The notes: generated from the letters alone by a model not told the origin. DNA of 64,000 bases from Bacteroidales bacterium (GCA_016931855.1 JAFGDZ010000081.1:1-64000); one strand, 5' to 3'; shown: positions 34,628 to 44,400, numbered from the stretch's first letter. Numbers and translations are program-made.

Positions 34628-35902
34628 CTACTTTTTTTGGGTTGATATGGGTATTGTGCTTAGTAGCTTAATATCCTGCGGATTGCTATAGTCGTACTGG
34701 TAAATTCCACCAGTTCCAATAAGCATTAGCACTCCGTTGTAAGGGATAACGTCAAATGTGTTGATATTGGTAAAGTGCGCTAGCTGGTTTTGGATTATGG
34801 CCAATGGATCTTCCCGGTTGTAAACCTTTAATCCCGCATCGCCATCGCAAATAAACAGCAGGTCTTCGTCAATCCCAAGTCCATGTGGGTTAAACATGGG
34901 GTACTGCTTAACAAGGAATGGCGTTGTTATGCTGGATATGTCTATCACCTCAAGTACATTGGCTGCGTTGTTACACTGGTTCCCGCTGCGCAGGGTAACG
35001 TAGGCGTACTGTCCGTCAACAACAACGGGGTCGCAGGCGGTAACGTGGTTATACTCCGATACTAGCTCTGGTTTACTAGCGGTACCGATGCTGTAAATAA
35101 GCAAGCCGTTATTGGTGCCAACAAACAGATGGCTCTGGTGCTTAAAAAGCGTTTCCATAAAGCGGGATGTACCAATGCTATCTACCCTAACTGGCGTTGA
35201 TGGGGTTGATATCTCAAATGTTTCTAACGAGTAGGGGGTTGCAATGGTGTACAGGTGGTTTTCGCTTAGCATAAACCTAGCCATTGACCCAGCAATGCCG
35301 GTGCCGCCAGATAGTGCCCCGTTTGCCGTTACAACGGTAAAGTCAAGTTCGTCCCTCCACCAAGGGGTGTAATTAACGGTGTACTCATCGGTAATGCTTT
35401 TGGTTTCCCAATCAACAACAATCCCTTTTGCTTTATCTACTTGTACACAGGGAAAGTAGAAATCGCCAATGGGAACAACTTCTGGGAAAACGTTCTCCAC
35501 TCTACCTATTTCAATAGGATTTTGTACGTCGCTAATATCAAAAACAACAAGGTCTATAAAGCTATCGGCAAAGAGCTTATCCCCTTTAATGGCCATATCA
35601 ACATTCCCAATGATATTGTAGAATGCAATTTTAATGGGGGATGCTGGGTTGCTGTTATCAATTACGTGAATGCCTTTTTCCCTCTCGTTTACAAATAGGT
35701 AGTTGTCCTTAAAGTAGATTTTCCCTGGGGTTACCATTTCCTGAGGCTCCGATACTTTAAAGCTGCTCCGGAACTCGTTGTACGACATGTACACGGGAAC
35801 ATTAGCATTGTACGTAATGGTTTCTGTAGTGGTATCGGTGCAGGAGGCTATTCCAATAGCAGCAATTATGAGTAGTAGTGGTTTAAACATCAACCTTATC
35901 AT
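34628..35902 (-). CDS. LVIVD-repeat lipoprotein
   Basis: A signal peptide leads to a lipobox (GIASC; Cys21 from the ATG at 35902, or Cys17 from the in-frame ATG at 35890). The body carries LVIVD-type repeats (LFVNEREKGIHVIDNSNPASP, FADSFIDLVVFDISDVQNP, LFVGTNNGLLIYSIG and later copies), which form a beta-propeller. Such surface lipoproteins are common in Bacteroidota and have no fixed function. It forms a pair with the downstream barrel-like protein. Confidence 0.85.
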   Translation of the reverse strand: MIRLMFKPLLLIIAAIGIASCTDTTTETITYNANVPVYMSYNEFRSSFKVSEPQEMVTPGKIYFKDNYLFVNEREKGIHVIDNSNPASPIKIAFYNIIGNVDMAIKGDKLFADSFIDLVVFDISDVQNPIEIGRVENVFPEVVPIGDFYFPCVQVDKAKGIVVDWETKSITDEYTVNYTPWWRDELDFTVVTANGALSGGTGIAGSMARFMLSENHLYTIATPYSLETFEISTPSTPVRVDSIGTSRFMETLFKHQSHLFVGTNNGLLIYSIGTASKPELVSEYNHVTACDPVVVDGQYAYVTLRSGNQCNNAANVLEVIDISSITTPFLVKQYPMFNPHGLGIDEDLLFICDGDAGLKVYNREDPLAIIQNQLAHFTNINTFDVIPYNGVLMLIGTGGIYQYDYSNPQDIKLLSTIPISTQKK

Positions 35903-36016
35903 GGCTTATGGGTTTAGTTTTAGGTTACGTGATTCCTTTTTTTGAATGCATTCATATACCCATTACGCAGCTTGTTTGTAAAACGCTGCATGCCTTTTTG
36001 TTTTTTGTTTAGGGGC

Positions 36017-36046
36017 AAAAAAAAGAGGCTCCCAAGGGAACCTCTT
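36017..36046 (-). terminator. Terminator of gcvP
   Basis: An 11-base stem with one mismatch (36023-36033 with 36036-36046) is followed on the minus strand by eight T (36017-36024). It lies 24 bases after the gcvP stop. Confidence 0.8.
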
Positions 36047-36069
36047 CTCTGTTTTATTTACGTTAGCGG

Positions 36070-38937
36070 CTATAGGTACTCCTCAATTGGAGCACATGTG
36101 CACACTAGGTTTCTATCGCCGTAGCCTGAGTCAATTTTACCAACTGCAGGCCAGAACTTGTTTCCAGCAATCCATGGAAGAGGGAAGGCTGCCTTCTGGC
36201 GGCTGTATGCGTGGTTCCACTCATCGGCAGTAACCTCTGCTGCGGTGTGTGGTGCATTCTTAAGCACGTTATCAACCTTATCGGCTTTTCCGTTCTTAAT
36301 ATCCTCAAGCTCGTTCTTAATAGCAATCATGGTATCGCAGAAACGGTCAAGTTCTTGTAAGGATTCGCTCTCGGTAGGCTCAACCATAAGGGTTTCGTGA
36401 ACTGGGAACGAAAGGGTAGGAGCATGGAACCCAAAGTCCATTAAGCGGCGTGCAATATCGCCAGTCTCAACGTCGTAGCATTGCTTAAAGTGACGACAGT
36501 CAAGAATCATCTCGTGAGCTACACGGCCAGTTTCGCCGGTGTAAAGCACCTCGTAGTAGCCTTTTAGCTTAGCGGCCATGTAGTTGGCGTTAAGAATGGC
36601 CATCTCGGTAGAGCGCTTTAGCCCCTCAAAGCCTAGCATTCTGATATAGCCATAGGTAATGGGTAGTACGCTTGCGCTTCCGTATGGAGCTGCAGCAACT
36701 GCGGTTATAGCTTTATCTCCACCAGTTTTTACAACTGGGTGCGAAGGTAGAAGCTCTGCAAGATGCTTAGCAACGCAAATTGGACCAACGCCAGGGCCAC
36801 CACCACCATGAGGTATTGCAAAGGTTTTGTGTAGGTTAAGGTGGCAAACATCGGCGCCAATGGTGCCAGGGTTGGTTAGCCCAACCTGTGCGTTCATGTT
36901 AGCCCCGTCCATGTAAACCTGTCCGCCATACTGGTGAATAATATCCATCATCTCCTTAATACGATACTCAAATACACCGTGAGTTGATGGGTAGGTTACC
37001 ATAAATGCCGATAGGTTATCCTTGTGCTGTTCTGCTTTTGCGCGAAGGTCGTCAATGTTGATGTTTCCCTTTTCGTCGCAGGCAACAATAACAATCTCCA
37101 TTCCCGCCATAGCGGCACTTGCAGGGTTGGTTCCGTGTGCCGACGATGGAATAAGCACCACGTTACGGTGAGCCTCGCCACGGTTAATGTGGTACTGGCG
37201 AATAACCATTAAGCCTGCATACTCCCCAGCAGCGCCAGAGTTTGGCTGAAGCGAGGTGGCTGCAAAACCTGTTATTACAGCAAGATCCTGCTCAAGCTCG
37301 TGTATTAGCTCAAGGTATCCTTGTGCTTGGTTGGCTGGTACAAATGGGTGAATGTTTCCAAATTCCATCCAGCTAAGTGGAAGCATTTCGGCAGCTGCGT
37401 TAAGCTTCATGGTGCAGCTTCCTAGCGAAATCATGCTGTGGGTTAAGGAGATATCCTTACGCTCTAGCTTCTTAATGTAGCGCATCATTTCCGACTCCGA
37501 GTGGAACATGTTGAATACCTTCTCGGTTAGGAACGCTGATTTACGCTGTAGCTCTGCAGGGATTTTGTTCTCGCAAGCAATTTCCTTTACGCAAGGGGCG
37601 GCTTTGCCTGCTGCCTCGGCAAACGCTGCAAGTAGGTTATTGATATCGTTAGTAGAGGTAACCTCGTCAAAGCTTAGTCCAACCTTACCATTCTCCTTGT
37701 AGTTAACGTTGATTCCTTTGGCAAGTAACTTAGCCTTTAAGTCGGCAACCTTAACGTTTGAAGGAAGCTCAACCTCTATGGTATCGAAGAAATTCTCAAC
37801 GGTTTGCTTGTAACCCAGTTTGGTTAGCTCGTTAGCAACGGCAACGGCAGCGCTGTGTGCGTGTTTGGCAATACGTTTAATGCCTTCTGGTCCGTGGTAA
37901 ACGGCAAACATACCTGCCATGGTAGCAAGAAGAGCCTGAGCGGTACATATGTTAGAGGTTGCGCGTTCGCGTTTAATGTGCTGCTCGCGGGTTTGCAGAG
38001 CCATGCGTAAGGCTTTATTGCCGTGGCGGTCAACAGAAACGCCAATAATACGGCCAGGCATGTTGCGCTTGTACTCATCTTTGGTTGCAAAGAAACCAGC
38101 GTGTGGGCCACCAAATCCCATTGGAACTCCAAAGCGCTGGGTTGAGCCAGCAACAATATCGGCACCCCACTCACCTGGAGGGGTTATAAGGGCTAGCGAT
38201 AGCAAATCGGCAACGGCAGTAACCAGTACCCCAGCCTCGTGAGCTTTTGCGGTGAAAGCGCTGTAGTTGCGAACGGTACCCTTTGCGCTTGGGTATTGAA
38301 CAACTGCACCAAACTCTTTACCGGTAAACTGGTACTCCTTGTAGCAACCAGTAACAACCTCAATGCCCATAGGTACGGCACGGGTTTTAATAACCTCAAG
38401 GTTTTGGGCAAAGATATCGGAATCAACAAAAACTACGTTTTTACCTTCCTTTACGGCTTGGCGGCTGCGTAGGCTAAACATCATAAGCATGGCTTCCGAT
38501 GCAGCGGTTGACTCGTCGAGCAGCGATGCGTTGGCAATTTCCATCCCAGTTAAATTCATAACCACGGTTTGGAAGTTTAGCAGCGCCTCAAGACGACCCT
38601 GACTAATCTCTGCTTGGTATGGGGTGTATGATGTGTACCAGCTTGGGTTCTCAAAAATGTTACGAATAATTACCGCTGGGGAATAGGTGCCATAGTAGCC
38701 CGAACCTATAAATGAACGGTAAACCTTATTTTTTGAAGCAATTTCACGAATCCGGCCTAGGTACTCAAACTCCGTTAGAGGCTCAGGGAGGTTAAGCGGC
38801 TTCTGTAAATGGATTGATGAAGGTACTGTTTGGTTGATTAGCTCATCGAGTGACGATACCCCGATTGTTTTAAGCATTTCGTCAATCTCTTGATCGCGAG
38901 GACCAATGTGACGAGTAACAAATTTATCGGCTGCCAT
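36070..38937 (-). CDS. gcvP: Glycine dehydrogenase (decarboxylating), P protein
   Basis: This is the PLP enzyme of the glycine cleavage system; it decarboxylates glycine and passes the aminomethyl group to the H protein. The single 955-residue chain is the fused alpha-beta form. The PLP lysine is Lys704 in HLNLHKTF, followed by the glycine loop PHGGGGPGVGP. No gcvT or gcvH is adjacent. It is a single-gene unit. Confidence 0.97.
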   Translation of the reverse strand: MAADKFVTRHIGPRDQEIDEMLKTIGVSSLDELINQTVPSSIHLQKPLNLPEPLTEFEYLGRIREIASKNKVYRSFIGSGYYGTYSPAVIIRNIFENPSWYTSYTPYQAEISQGRLEALLNFQTVVMNLTGMEIANASLLDESTAASEAMLMMFSLRSRQAVKEGKNVVFVDSDIFAQNLEVIKTRAVPMGIEVVTGCYKEYQFTGKEFGAVVQYPSAKGTVRNYSAFTAKAHEAGVLVTAVADLLSLALITPPGEWGADIVAGSTQRFGVPMGFGGPHAGFFATKDEYKRNMPGRIIGVSVDRHGNKALRMALQTREQHIKRERATSNICTAQALLATMAGMFAVYHGPEGIKRIAKHAHSAAVAVANELTKLGYKQTVENFFDTIEVELPSNVKVADLKAKLLAKGINVNYKENGKVGLSFDEVTSTNDINNLLAAFAEAAGKAAPCVKEIACENKIPAELQRKSAFLTEKVFNMFHSESEMMRYIKKLERKDISLTHSMISLGSCTMKLNAAAEMLPLSWMEFGNIHPFVPANQAQGYLELIHELEQDLAVITGFAATSLQPNSGAAGEYAGLMVIRQYHINRGEAHRNVVLIPSSAHGTNPASAAMAGMEIVIVACDEKGNINIDDLRAKAEQHKDNLSAFMVTYPSTHGVFEYRIKEMMDIIHQYGGQVYMDGANMNAQVGLTNPGTIGADVCHLNLHKTFAIPHGGGGPGVGPICVAKHLAELLPSHPVVKTGGDKAITAVAAAPYGSASVLPITYGYIRMLGFEGLKRSTEMAILNANYMAAKLKGYYEVLYTGETGRVAHEMILDCRHFKQCYDVETGDIARRLMDFGFHAPTLSFPVHETLMVEPTESESLQELDRFCDTMIAIKNELEDIKNGKADKVDNVLKNAPHTAAEVTADEWNHAYSRQKAAFPLPWIAGNKFWPAVGKIDSGYGDRNLVCTCAPIEEYL

Positions 38938-39063
38938 TATGAAACGTATTTTTTGTTTGTACTTGGTACTTAATATTAAAAGATGGTGTAAAAGTAAGGA
39001 ATTAACAAATTAGATATTCAGCTAAACGAAAGCTTAATGCCCTATTTTACAACATTAAATTAC

Positions 39064-39708
39064 CTAAATATTTGCAAGAAACGGATTCTTTGTCTTCTCA
39101 AAGCCAATGGTTGACGAGTCGCCGTGGCCAGAGTACACGGTAACATCATCGGGAAGCACAAGCAGGCGTTGGGCAATACTCTCAATTATGGTATCAAAAT
39201 CGCCCCCGGGTAGGTCGGTACGGCCAATAGAACTCTTAAAAAGCGTATCGCCAGCAAACAGCACTTTTTGCTGGGCGTGGTAAAAGCATATGCCGCCCAA
39301 GGAGTGACCAGGCGTGTGAATTACCTGTAGGGTGCTATTGCCAAAGGTTATGGTATCGCCATGCTCAACCGTTGTGTCGATGCTTGGTGCCGACTCAAGC
39401 GCAAGGCCAAATGCCATAGCGTGCTGAACGGCTGTTTGCAAAAGAAGCTGATCTTCGGCGTGCGCAATACTCTCGGCACCAAAGGTCTCCTTAGCAAAAT
39501 CAATCCCAAGGATATGGTCAATGTGGCAATGCGTATTAAGGGTATATTTAACCTTTAGCCCATTCTCCCTAACGAAGTTGGTAAGGGCGTTCTGCTCGTT
39601 TACCGAGTAGCACCCAGGGTCAATAATAACAGCCTCTTTGGTCTCATCAAAGAGAATAAATGTGTTCTCCTGAAACGGATTGAAAACGAATTGGTTAATT
39701 GATATCAT
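39064..39708 (-). CDS. MBL-fold metal-dependent hydrolase (glyoxalase II-like)
   Basis: The metallo-beta-lactamase metal motif THCHIDH is near residues 59-65, with further ligands in HTPGHSLGG and FAGDTLF. The SSIGRTDLPGG segment is typical of the YcbL/glyoxalase II-like group. The 214 residues cover only the catalytic domain. It follows pcm by 14 bases and is probably co-transcribed. A role in thioester hydrolysis is inferred from the family. Confidence 0.9.
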   Translation of the reverse strand: MISINQFVFNPFQENTFILFDETKEAVIIDPGCYSVNEQNALTNFVRENGLKVKYTLNTHCHIDHILGIDFAKETFGAESIAHAEDQLLLQTAVQHAMAFGLALESAPSIDTTVEHGDTITFGNSTLQVIHTPGHSLGGICFYHAQQKVLFAGDTLFKSSIGRTDLPGGDFDTIIESIAQRLLVLPDDVTVYSGHGDSSTIGFEKTKNPFLANI

Positions 39709-39722
39709 AGCGCAAATATTTT

Positions 39723-40367
39723 CTACTGATTGGTACCCTTAAGCATAGGAACAAAACTAAAGCTTCCATGGTAGGTTACCTCCACGTTTTTTTCGTTAAT
39801 TTTTTCTACAAGGCTCATGGTTTGGCTGTTGCTATCGCCTACAGGTATTACCATTTTACCGCCAATGGCTAGCTGCTCAACCAGTTTAGCCGGAATTTCG
39901 GGGGCGCCAGCCGTTACAATAATTTTATTGTAGGGGCCGTAGCTGGGCATTCCGGCATAGCCATCGCCATAAAAAAAGTGGGGATGGTAGCCCATGCGCT
40001 CAAGCAGCGCTTTGGATTTTAGGAACAGCTCCCGTTGCCGCTCAATGGTAAAAACCTTTGCGCCCATTTCCAGTAACACGGCGGTTTGGTAGCCCGATCC
40101 TGTTCCAACCTCAAGCACCTTATCCATGGGCTGTATGCAAAGCAGCTGGCTCTGAAAGGCTACTGTGTAGGGTTGCGATATGGTTTGCCCTGCGCCAATG
40201 GGGAAGGCGGAGTCCTTGTAGGCAAAGTTGATAAAGCTGCTTTCCATAAAAAGGTGGCGCGGAACCTTACCAATGGCATTTAGCACCCGTTGGTCGGTTA
40301 TTCCCTTGCCCTTAATCTCCTCAACAAGTTTTTGCCGTAACCCTTTATGGCGAAATGTATCCTGCAT
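39723..40367 (-). CDS. pcm: Protein-L-isoaspartate O-methyltransferase
   Basis: It methylates isoaspartyl residues in damaged proteins to begin their repair. The 214 residues contain the family signature around FPIGAGQTISQPYTVAFQ and the SAM-binding motif VLEVGTGSGYQTAVL near residues 80-94. It is the first gene of a two-gene unit with the MBL hydrolase. Confidence 0.95.
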   Translation of the reverse strand: MQDTFRHKGLRQKLVEEIKGKGITDQRVLNAIGKVPRHLFMESSFINFAYKDSAFPIGAGQTISQPYTVAFQSQLLCIQPMDKVLEVGTGSGYQTAVLLEMGAKVFTIERQRELFLKSKALLERMGYHPHFFYGDGYAGMPSYGPYNKIIVTAGAPEIPAKLVEQLAIGGKMVIPVGDSNSQTMSLVEKINEKNVEVTYHGSFSFVPMLKGTNQ

Positions 40368-40468
40368 GATAAGATGCTAGATGTTAAGTTTAGGTTGTTA
40401 GATATGCGTTGTTGTGTATCGGTTTAAGCCTACTGTAGTACTGATTATGCTGTCACACTACTCACATA

Positions 40469-40476
40469 CAAAGATA
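40469..40476 (-). promoter_or_regulatory. -7 promoter element of pcm
   Basis: The minus strand reads TATCTTTG, a TAnnTTTG match, about 100 bases upstream of the pcm start. Confidence 0.4.
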
Positions 40477-40557
40477 GCACGAGTTAACCAATAAATGAAG
40501 CGGAATGGGCTGTTAGGGTTTTCAACAACAATCGTTGATAAAAACAACGAGTATAAC

Positions 40558-40589
40558 TTGTGCCGTACATGTAAATGGTGGTAATTTTG
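40558..40589 (+). promoter_or_regulatory. Promoter of the degenerate oxidoreductase gene
   Basis: TTG at 40558-40560, a 21-base spacer and TAATTTTG at 40582-40589 match the Bacteroidota promoter pattern and give a leader of about 35 bases. Confidence 0.5.
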
Positions 40590-40629
40590 CCAATAATAAG
40601 CACCACCTTACTTAAACTGCACTAGAGCT

Positions 40630-41484
40630 ATGCGCATAGGTTTCTTTTTAGACTCAGAACAGGATGTGCCCTTCTTTAACGCTGCGTGTACCGAGATGGG
40701 GGTTACTATGGCTGGGCATACATTTCATGGTGCTGGTTCAGATGCTGGTTTCGATGGGTTTACTGTTGCCACCGAGCTGCTGGGGAACTTAGATGTTGCT
40801 GTGGTTTCTGTTGGCTCTGGCTGTGGCATTGATACCGCAACAAGGTTGCTCCGCAAAGGGATTGACCTTTTTATTACCGATATAAGCGCCTGCTCTGCAT
40901 ACGATTTGGCTCTGCTACGCGATTTGGCTCAGGAAATTGGTTGCTTGGTTGGGGTAAACCGACCATTGGGCTTGGCAAGGGGGCTGGTTGTGCCTCTGGG
41001 TAAAATGTTTCCGCTAGTTGCCGATGTGCGGCGTGAGATAATGTGGATACCCAATGAGCGGGTGTTCCAAGAGGTTCTTCTCTCCGACCTTTCGGCTGCG
41101 CTGCTGCTAAATCAGGGCGGCATTAAGAAGCTTCGCGTTGCAGGAATGCCCTACCAGAGCAAAACCCCCGTACAGCTAAACCTCTGGGTTGAGTTTGAGA
41201 ATGCTAGCACAATGGTTTACTCGTTGGCGCACTCCTGTGTGCAGGAAAAACTGGGAATACGCATAACCTTTGCCGATGGAACCGTGGCAAGTGCCGATGC
41301 CAACCACCCATTCTTCTCGGTTTCTGTTGATGATGATTATCGTAAAGCGGTTTGCAAGCAAAACCTTAGCGCTTTTGTTTCCCATGTAGAAACAGGTAAA
41401 GGAGCCATTTTCGACCTCGACAAAGGAATAGAAACCCTTTCCCTTGCAGAACAGGTTGTTAATAAACTGGTATCGGTACTCTAA
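40630..41484 (+). CDS. Degenerate Gfo/Idh/MocA-like oxidoreductase
   Basis: The 284 residues follow the Gfo/Idh/MocA layout: a Rossmann-like segment DVAVVSVGSGCGIDTATRLLRKGIDLFITD, helix and VGVNRPL, then a beta-sheet domain. The usual GxGxxG nucleotide loop and the EKP motif are missing, and the order appears compressed. NAD(P) binding is therefore doubtful. The gene lies 100 bases before a polyprenyl glycosylphosphotransferase, so a role in surface polysaccharide is possible. The family assignment is tentative. Confidence 0.6.
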   Translation: MRIGFFLDSEQDVPFFNAACTEMGVTMAGHTFHGAGSDAGFDGFTVATELLGNLDVAVVSVGSGCGIDTATRLLRKGIDLFITDISACSAYDLALLRDLAQEIGCLVGVNRPLGLARGLVVPLGKMFPLVADVRREIMWIPNERVFQEVLLSDLSAALLLNQGGIKKLRVAGMPYQSKTPVQLNLWVEFENASTMVYSLAHSCVQEKLGIRITFADGTVASADANHPFFSVSVDDDYRKAVCKQNLSAFVSHVETGKGAIFDLDKGIETLSLAEQVVNKLVSVL

Positions 41485-41584
41485 CAAAAAAACGTTCAAT
41501 TTTAGTTGGGATTAGCAATAAGCGCTCAAGTATTGGGTTATTTGCTTAAATTCGCTCCCCTTACTAATTTTTATTCAGCTAATA

Positions 41585-43003
41585 GTGAATAATCGCTCGC
41601 AGATTGCGCTATACCTTACTGCCGATGTGCTAGGATCGGCTCTTGCTTGGATAGCCTTTAACATATACCGTAAGTGGATTATTGAGCCACAGCTTTTTGG
41701 CGAGAAGCTACCACTTGAACTCGATCTCCGCTTTGTTGTTGGATTAATTTTCGTTGTAGCTTTCTGGTTCATGCTTTTTAGCGTAGCAGGTTTTTACAAG
41801 GATGTTTTTCGTCGCTCGCGGCTAAAGGAGCTGGGAGCATCAATAGGCATAACCATTATAGGTGTTGTGCTTATCTTTTTCCTTCTACTGCTTGATGATT
41901 ACATTGCCACATACCGGAACTATTACCAGCTGCTAGGCTCCCTATTTGTGCTGCAGTTTAGCCTCACCTATTTCCCCCGATTAGCTGTAACCTCGCGTAC
42001 CATACGCCGAATTCATCAGCGTAAATTCTGGTTCCCAACGCTTATTGTAGGCAATGGTACCCGGGCTCAAAAGCTGTATCAGGAGCTGGAGGCGCAGGAA
42101 AAATCGCAGGGGAACAGAATCGTTGGCTACCTAACGGTTAATGGCAATGCAGCGCATAATCCGTTTGGGGGTAAGGTGCCCTACCTAGGCGATGCTAAGC
42201 AGTTCCCTTCTATTATATCAACCGTTAAAATTGATGAGGTTATTGTTGCGTTGGAAGACACAGAGCCCAAGGAACTTATTCGGGTTATTAATGATTTGCT
42301 TGCCTTTGATGTTGCCGTAAAAGCCATTCCAAGCCTTTACGACCACCTTACGGGGAGAGTTAAAATGTCATCGATATTTGGGACTCCGCTGTTCCAAATA
42401 TCATATGAGCTTATTCCGCTTTGGCAATGCGTTGTTAAGCAAACAATGGACTATGTGTTTTCATTTCTTGCACTGGTAACGCTATCGCCGTTAATACTTT
42501 TCCTTGCCGCTTTAATCAAGCTAACCACAAAAGGGCCAATAATTCACTTTCAGGAGCGGGTTGGCAAGCACGGCAAACCCTTTATGCTTTACAAGTTTAG
42601 GTCGATGTATGTTGATGCTGAAAGCGCAGGGCCAGCACTTTCCAGTAAGCGCGATCCGCGCGTAACCAAGCTAGGACGCTTTATGCGTAAAACCCGACTC
42701 GATGAGCTTCCTAACTTTGTAAATGTACTACTTGGCGATATGTCGTTGGTTGGCCCACGACCCGAGCGGCAGTTCTTTATCAATCAGATAGTAGAAAAAG
42801 CCCCGCACTACATTCACCTTCAAAAGGTAAAACCGGGCATAACCTCTTGGGGGCAAGTAAAGTATGGCTATGCCGAGAATGTGGACCAAATGGTGGAGCG
42901 CCTAAACTACGATTTGCTGTACCTTGAGAACATGTCGCTTTTTGTCGATCTTAAAATCATAATCTATACTCTTATCACCGTATTTAGGGGACGGGGCGTT
43001 TAG
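41585..43003 (+). CDS. Polyprenyl glycosylphosphotransferase (WbaP/WcaJ type)
   Basis: It starts surface polysaccharide assembly by moving a sugar-1-phosphate onto undecaprenyl phosphate. It begins with GTG at 41585. Four N-terminal transmembrane segments are followed by a CoA-binding-like Rossmann domain (about 155-275), a further membrane helix (about 290-310) and the bacterial sugar transferase domain with FRSMYVDAE, TRLDELPNFVNVL and MSLVGPRPE. All 472 residues appear intact. No other polysaccharide genes follow, so this is a solitary initiating enzyme. Confidence 0.93.
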   Translation: MNNRSQIALYLTADVLGSALAWIAFNIYRKWIIEPQLFGEKLPLELDLRFVVGLIFVVAFWFMLFSVAGFYKDVFRRSRLKELGASIGITIIGVVLIFFLLLLDDYIATYRNYYQLLGSLFVLQFSLTYFPRLAVTSRTIRRIHQRKFWFPTLIVGNGTRAQKLYQELEAQEKSQGNRIVGYLTVNGNAAHNPFGGKVPYLGDAKQFPSIISTVKIDEVIVALEDTEPKELIRVINDLLAFDVAVKAIPSLYDHLTGRVKMSSIFGTPLFQISYELIPLWQCVVKQTMDYVFSFLALVTLSPLILFLAALIKLTTKGPIIHFQERVGKHGKPFMLYKFRSMYVDAESAGPALSSKRDPRVTKLGRFMRKTRLDELPNFVNVLLGDMSLVGPRPERQFFINQIVEKAPHYIHLQKVKPGITSWGQVKYGYAENVDQMVERLNYDLLYLENMSLFVDLKIIIYTLITVFRGRGV

Positions 43004-43578
43004 AACGCACCCTTCTTGTTGCCTAGCAAGGGGATGTTCCATAGTGGTTTGTATATGGATCCATTGGGCGTTAGCGTGCTCTGGTACATAGCAAGTCCTG
43101 TAACTTTGTGGGTTAGGAATTGTACGCATTCTACCCTATTCATAAAGAGCGAAAGCGCAGCAGGATTAGCCAGCTTAGTAACCCTACCCAACGTAATGTG
43201 AGGATTAAAGCCCCGCTGGTCTCGCTGGAAACCAAAGGTTTCGACCACGGTGCTTACCGCCTCATGGAGAGCCAAAAGAGGCTCGCACCTCTCAACACCA
43301 ATCCAAATAACCTTAGGGTTGAATGCGGCACCAAAGGTTCCCATCCCTTTAATGCTTACGGGGAACGATGTTGCTACCGATATTTTCTGCGTTAGAGCCA
43401 ATTTTAGTTCCCCAACCTGCTCCTCTGGTGTTGCGCCAAGGAAAAAAAGCGTAATATGCAGGGTTTGATCGTTTACCCAACGTATGCGATCGTCTTTTAG
43501 CAGCATCTTTAAATCGGCCCAGCTGTTGCGTAGGCCTATGCTAACAGGGATCTCAATGGCTATAAAAGTGCGAAGCAT
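43000..43578 (-). CDS. thpR: RNA 2',3'-cyclic phosphodiesterase (2H family)
   Basis: It opens 2',3'-cyclic phosphates at RNA ends. The two catalytic HxT motifs are LHITLFFLG and PHITLGRV. The ATG at 43578 gives MLRTFIAIEIP and 192 residues, the family length; an in-frame ATG at 43680 would add 34 residues with no family match. Its stop codon overlaps that of the convergent glycosylphosphotransferase gene by three bases. Confidence 0.9.
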   Translation of the reverse strand: MLRTFIAIEIPVSIGLRNSWADLKMLLKDDRIRWVNDQTLHITLFFLGATPEEQVGELKLALTQKISVATSFPVSIKGMGTFGAAFNPKVIWIGVERCEPLLALHEAVSTVVETFGFQRDQRGFNPHITLGRVTKLANPAALSLFMNRVECVQFLTHKVTGLAMYQSTLTPNGSIYKPLWNIPLLGNKKGAF

Positions 43579-43740
43579 GCTCATTATGTGTGTTTTGTAG
43601 TGCACAAATCTAAATAATACGTTGTATAAATCCATTGCAAAACCAGTAGTGCGCATTGAATATTGCCTGTAGCAGTTCATTTTTTTATCTTTATGGATGA
43701 GTAATTGCTACGATTTAAACAAAAATCAATTTTAAAATAG

Positions 43741-44400
43741 ATGACTATGAGCAAGAAACGTTTTGCAGTTGTGCTTTCGGGATGTGGCGTTTACGATGGC
43801 GCCGAGATTCACGAGGCCACCATGGCGCTGTACGCCATAGCCCGTAACGGAGGCGTTTACCATGTGTTTGCACCCGATATGGAGCAGCACCATGTAATTA
43901 ATCACCTTACTGGCGCGGAGATGCCCGAGAAACGCAACGTGCTAGTAGAGGCGGCTCGCATTGCTCGTGGAAACGCCAAGCCATTATCGGAATTACGGGC
44001 AGAGGAGTTTGATGCCTTGCTTTTTCCTGGGGGCTTTGGTGCAGCCAAAAATCTATCCACATGGGCTTTTGATGGCCCATCAGCAAGAATTAATCCCGAT
44101 GTTGAGCGTGTTATTGCCGATATGCACAACGCTAAAAAGCCCATAGGGGCGCTTTGCATAGCACCAGTACTCTTGGCTAGGCTGATTAAAGGCGCTACGG
44201 TTACCATTGGCTCCGACCCAGGAACGGCACAGGCCATTGAGCAGGTAGGGGCAAAGCACTCGGTTACCTCGCATGGGCAGGTTACCGTTGATATGGACAA
44301 CATGCTGTTTACCACCCCTTGCTACATGCTTGATGCAACCATTGTAGATATTGCCAACGGCGCCGATGCTGTGGTTACTGAGATGATGCGCTACATTTAG
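43741..44400 (+). CDS. elbB: ElbB/EllB-type glyoxalase of the DJ-1/PfpI family
   Basis: The 219 residues match ElbB: AVVLSGCGVYDGAEIHEA at the N-terminus, LFPGGFGAAKNLSTWA and the nucleophile elbow ALCIAPVLLA with the reactive cysteine. The family shows weak glyoxalase activity and its physiological role remains open. The start could be either of two ATGs (43741 or 43747). It has its own terminator. Confidence 0.93.
   Translation: MTMSKKRFAVVLSGCGVYDGAEIHEATMALYAIARNGGVYHVFAPDMEQHHVINHLTGAEMPEKRNVLVEAARIARGNAKPLSELRAEEFDALLFPGGFGAAKNLSTWAFDGPSARINPDVERVIADMHNAKKPIGALCIAPVLLARLIKGATVTIGSDPGTAQAIEQVGAKHSVTSHGQVTVDMDNMLFTTPCYMLDATIVDIANGADAVVTEMMRYI

Noticed and set aside
43902-44315. Minus-strand open frame of 137 codons within elbB
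   Set aside because: It lies entirely antisense to a well-conserved ElbB protein and its composition is that of a reverse-frame shadow.
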